Assembly (NCBI GenBank): GCA_902597385.1
Contig: CACJXQ010000019.1
Location: 1 to 36,353, forward strand
Direction of reading: 5' to 3'
DNA: 36,353 nucleotides
Source of the DNA: an uncultured Pseudomonadota bacterium
GTDB taxonomy: Bacteria; Pseudomonadota; Gammaproteobacteria; Ga0077536
Shown here: piece by piece, positions 36,047 through 36,353 of the stretch
Position numbering within the stretch: the first letter of the stretch is position 1
How the letters are laid out: every line of letters begins with the position of its first letter
Translations under genes and position numbers: made by a program
The notes under the pieces: model-generated
What the model was told of the DNA's origin: nothing
Database searches by the model: none
Seen by the model: the letters and a program-made list of their open reading frames with translations, nothing else

Positions 36047-36353
36047 AGGCAAGTCGACCTATAAGCCGGGTTCTGTCTTGCCCTATTGGACATGGTGATC
36101 ATTCATCTGCGACGCACGTCGCCGTACGCCTGTAGCGACTTACCCGGAAACTTGTGCGGACAACACTACACGTAAAAACGCTTGCTTCCCTATTTAGTCT
36201 TGCTCCAGATGGGGTTTACCTTGCCATTGACTTTCACCAATGCGGTGCGCTCTTACCGCACCTTTTCACCCTTACCTTCTAAATTTTAGTAGGCGGTATT
36301 TTTTCTGTGGCACTTTCCGTAGACTCACATCCCCCAGGAATTACCTGGCATCC
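36047..36353 (-). ncRNA. rnpB: RNase P RNA (class A), 5' end outside the window
   Basis: Read on the minus strand, the sequence carries the conserved core of bacterial type A RNase P RNA: CCAGGTAATTCCTGG, GGTAAGGGTGAAAAGGTGCG, GGTAAGAGCGCACCGC, TGGAGCAAGACTAAATAGGG, then AGATGAATGATCACC and the 3' element ACAGAACCCGGCTTATAGGT. It cuts the 5' leaders of pre-tRNAs with the RnpA protein. The 5' part with the GGAAAGTCCGGGC element is missing because the window ends; roughly 70-80 nt are cut off. The 3' end is estimated from the P1 region. rnpB next to mraZ is the arrangement also known from Pseudomonas. Confidence 0.95.

Noticed and set aside
1-36353. Search for a new defence, mobile or biosynthetic system
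   Set aside because: All substantial coding frames belong to known core families in a conserved order; no transposase, integrase, toxin-antitoxin pair, CRISPR repeat or unexplained gene island was seen on either strand.

Overview
The window is chromosomal DNA from a gammaproteobacterium of moderately low G+C (about 40% judged by eye). It holds two blocks of core housekeeping genes that converge near 10.93 kb. Gene content and order (rnpB beside mraZ at one end; lpxC, a DUF721/DciA gene, an M23 peptidase, secA, argJ and a long Nudix protein at the other; bamD-rluD-pgeF-clpB nearby) recall the Pseudomonas/Cellvibrio side of the class more than the enterobacteria. This taxonomic reading is inference from gene order. 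I see no insertion sequence, phage gene, CRISPR array, tRNA or tandem repeat array, and no sign of recent transfer.

Plus-strand block (1-10927): the last ~60 codons of glutamine-dependent nadE converge on bamD (minus strand). Then follow rluD-pgeF (ATGA overlap), clpB behind a good sigma-32-type heat-shock promoter, the type IV pilus assembly genes pilB-pilC-pilD without a pilin gene, and coaE-zapD (ATGA overlap).

Minus-strand block, read from right to left (36353-10936): rnpB (5' end outside the window), then a 337-bp control region with a TTGACA/TATAGT promoter and three 10-bp-spaced GTGG repeats that look like the MraZ operator. Next comes a complete dcw cluster: mraZ-rsmH-ftsL-ftsI-murE-murF-mraY-murD-ftsW-murG-murC-murB-ddl-ftsQ-ftsA-ftsZ-lpxC. 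Most junctions from mraZ to ftsA overlap by 1-8 bases or are nearly abutting; clear gaps appear only before ftsZ (58 bp) and lpxC (119 bp). Beyond a single plus-strand dciA gene lie an M23 LytM-type peptidase, secA, argJ and a Nudix/TMP-synthase-like fusion.

Together the genes make UDP-MurNAc-pentapeptide (murB-F, ddl), lipid I/II (mraY, murG), septal wall (ftsW, ftsI) and the divisome (ftsL, ftsQ, ftsA, ftsZ, zapD). They also supply lipid A commitment (lpxC), outer-membrane assembly (bamD) and secretion (secA). PgeF edits wrongly built muropeptide precursors.

I did not find a convincing new multi-gene system. The observations worth checking are local: a probable AUA start codon for pilD, a SecA whose SecB-binding zinc tail is replaced by a lysine/arginine-rich tail, a 17-codon open frame and hairpin in the secA leader where enterobacteria have secM, a half-lost zinc tetracysteine in PilB, a DNSR variant of the MurE diaminopimelate motif, and the MraZ operator itself.
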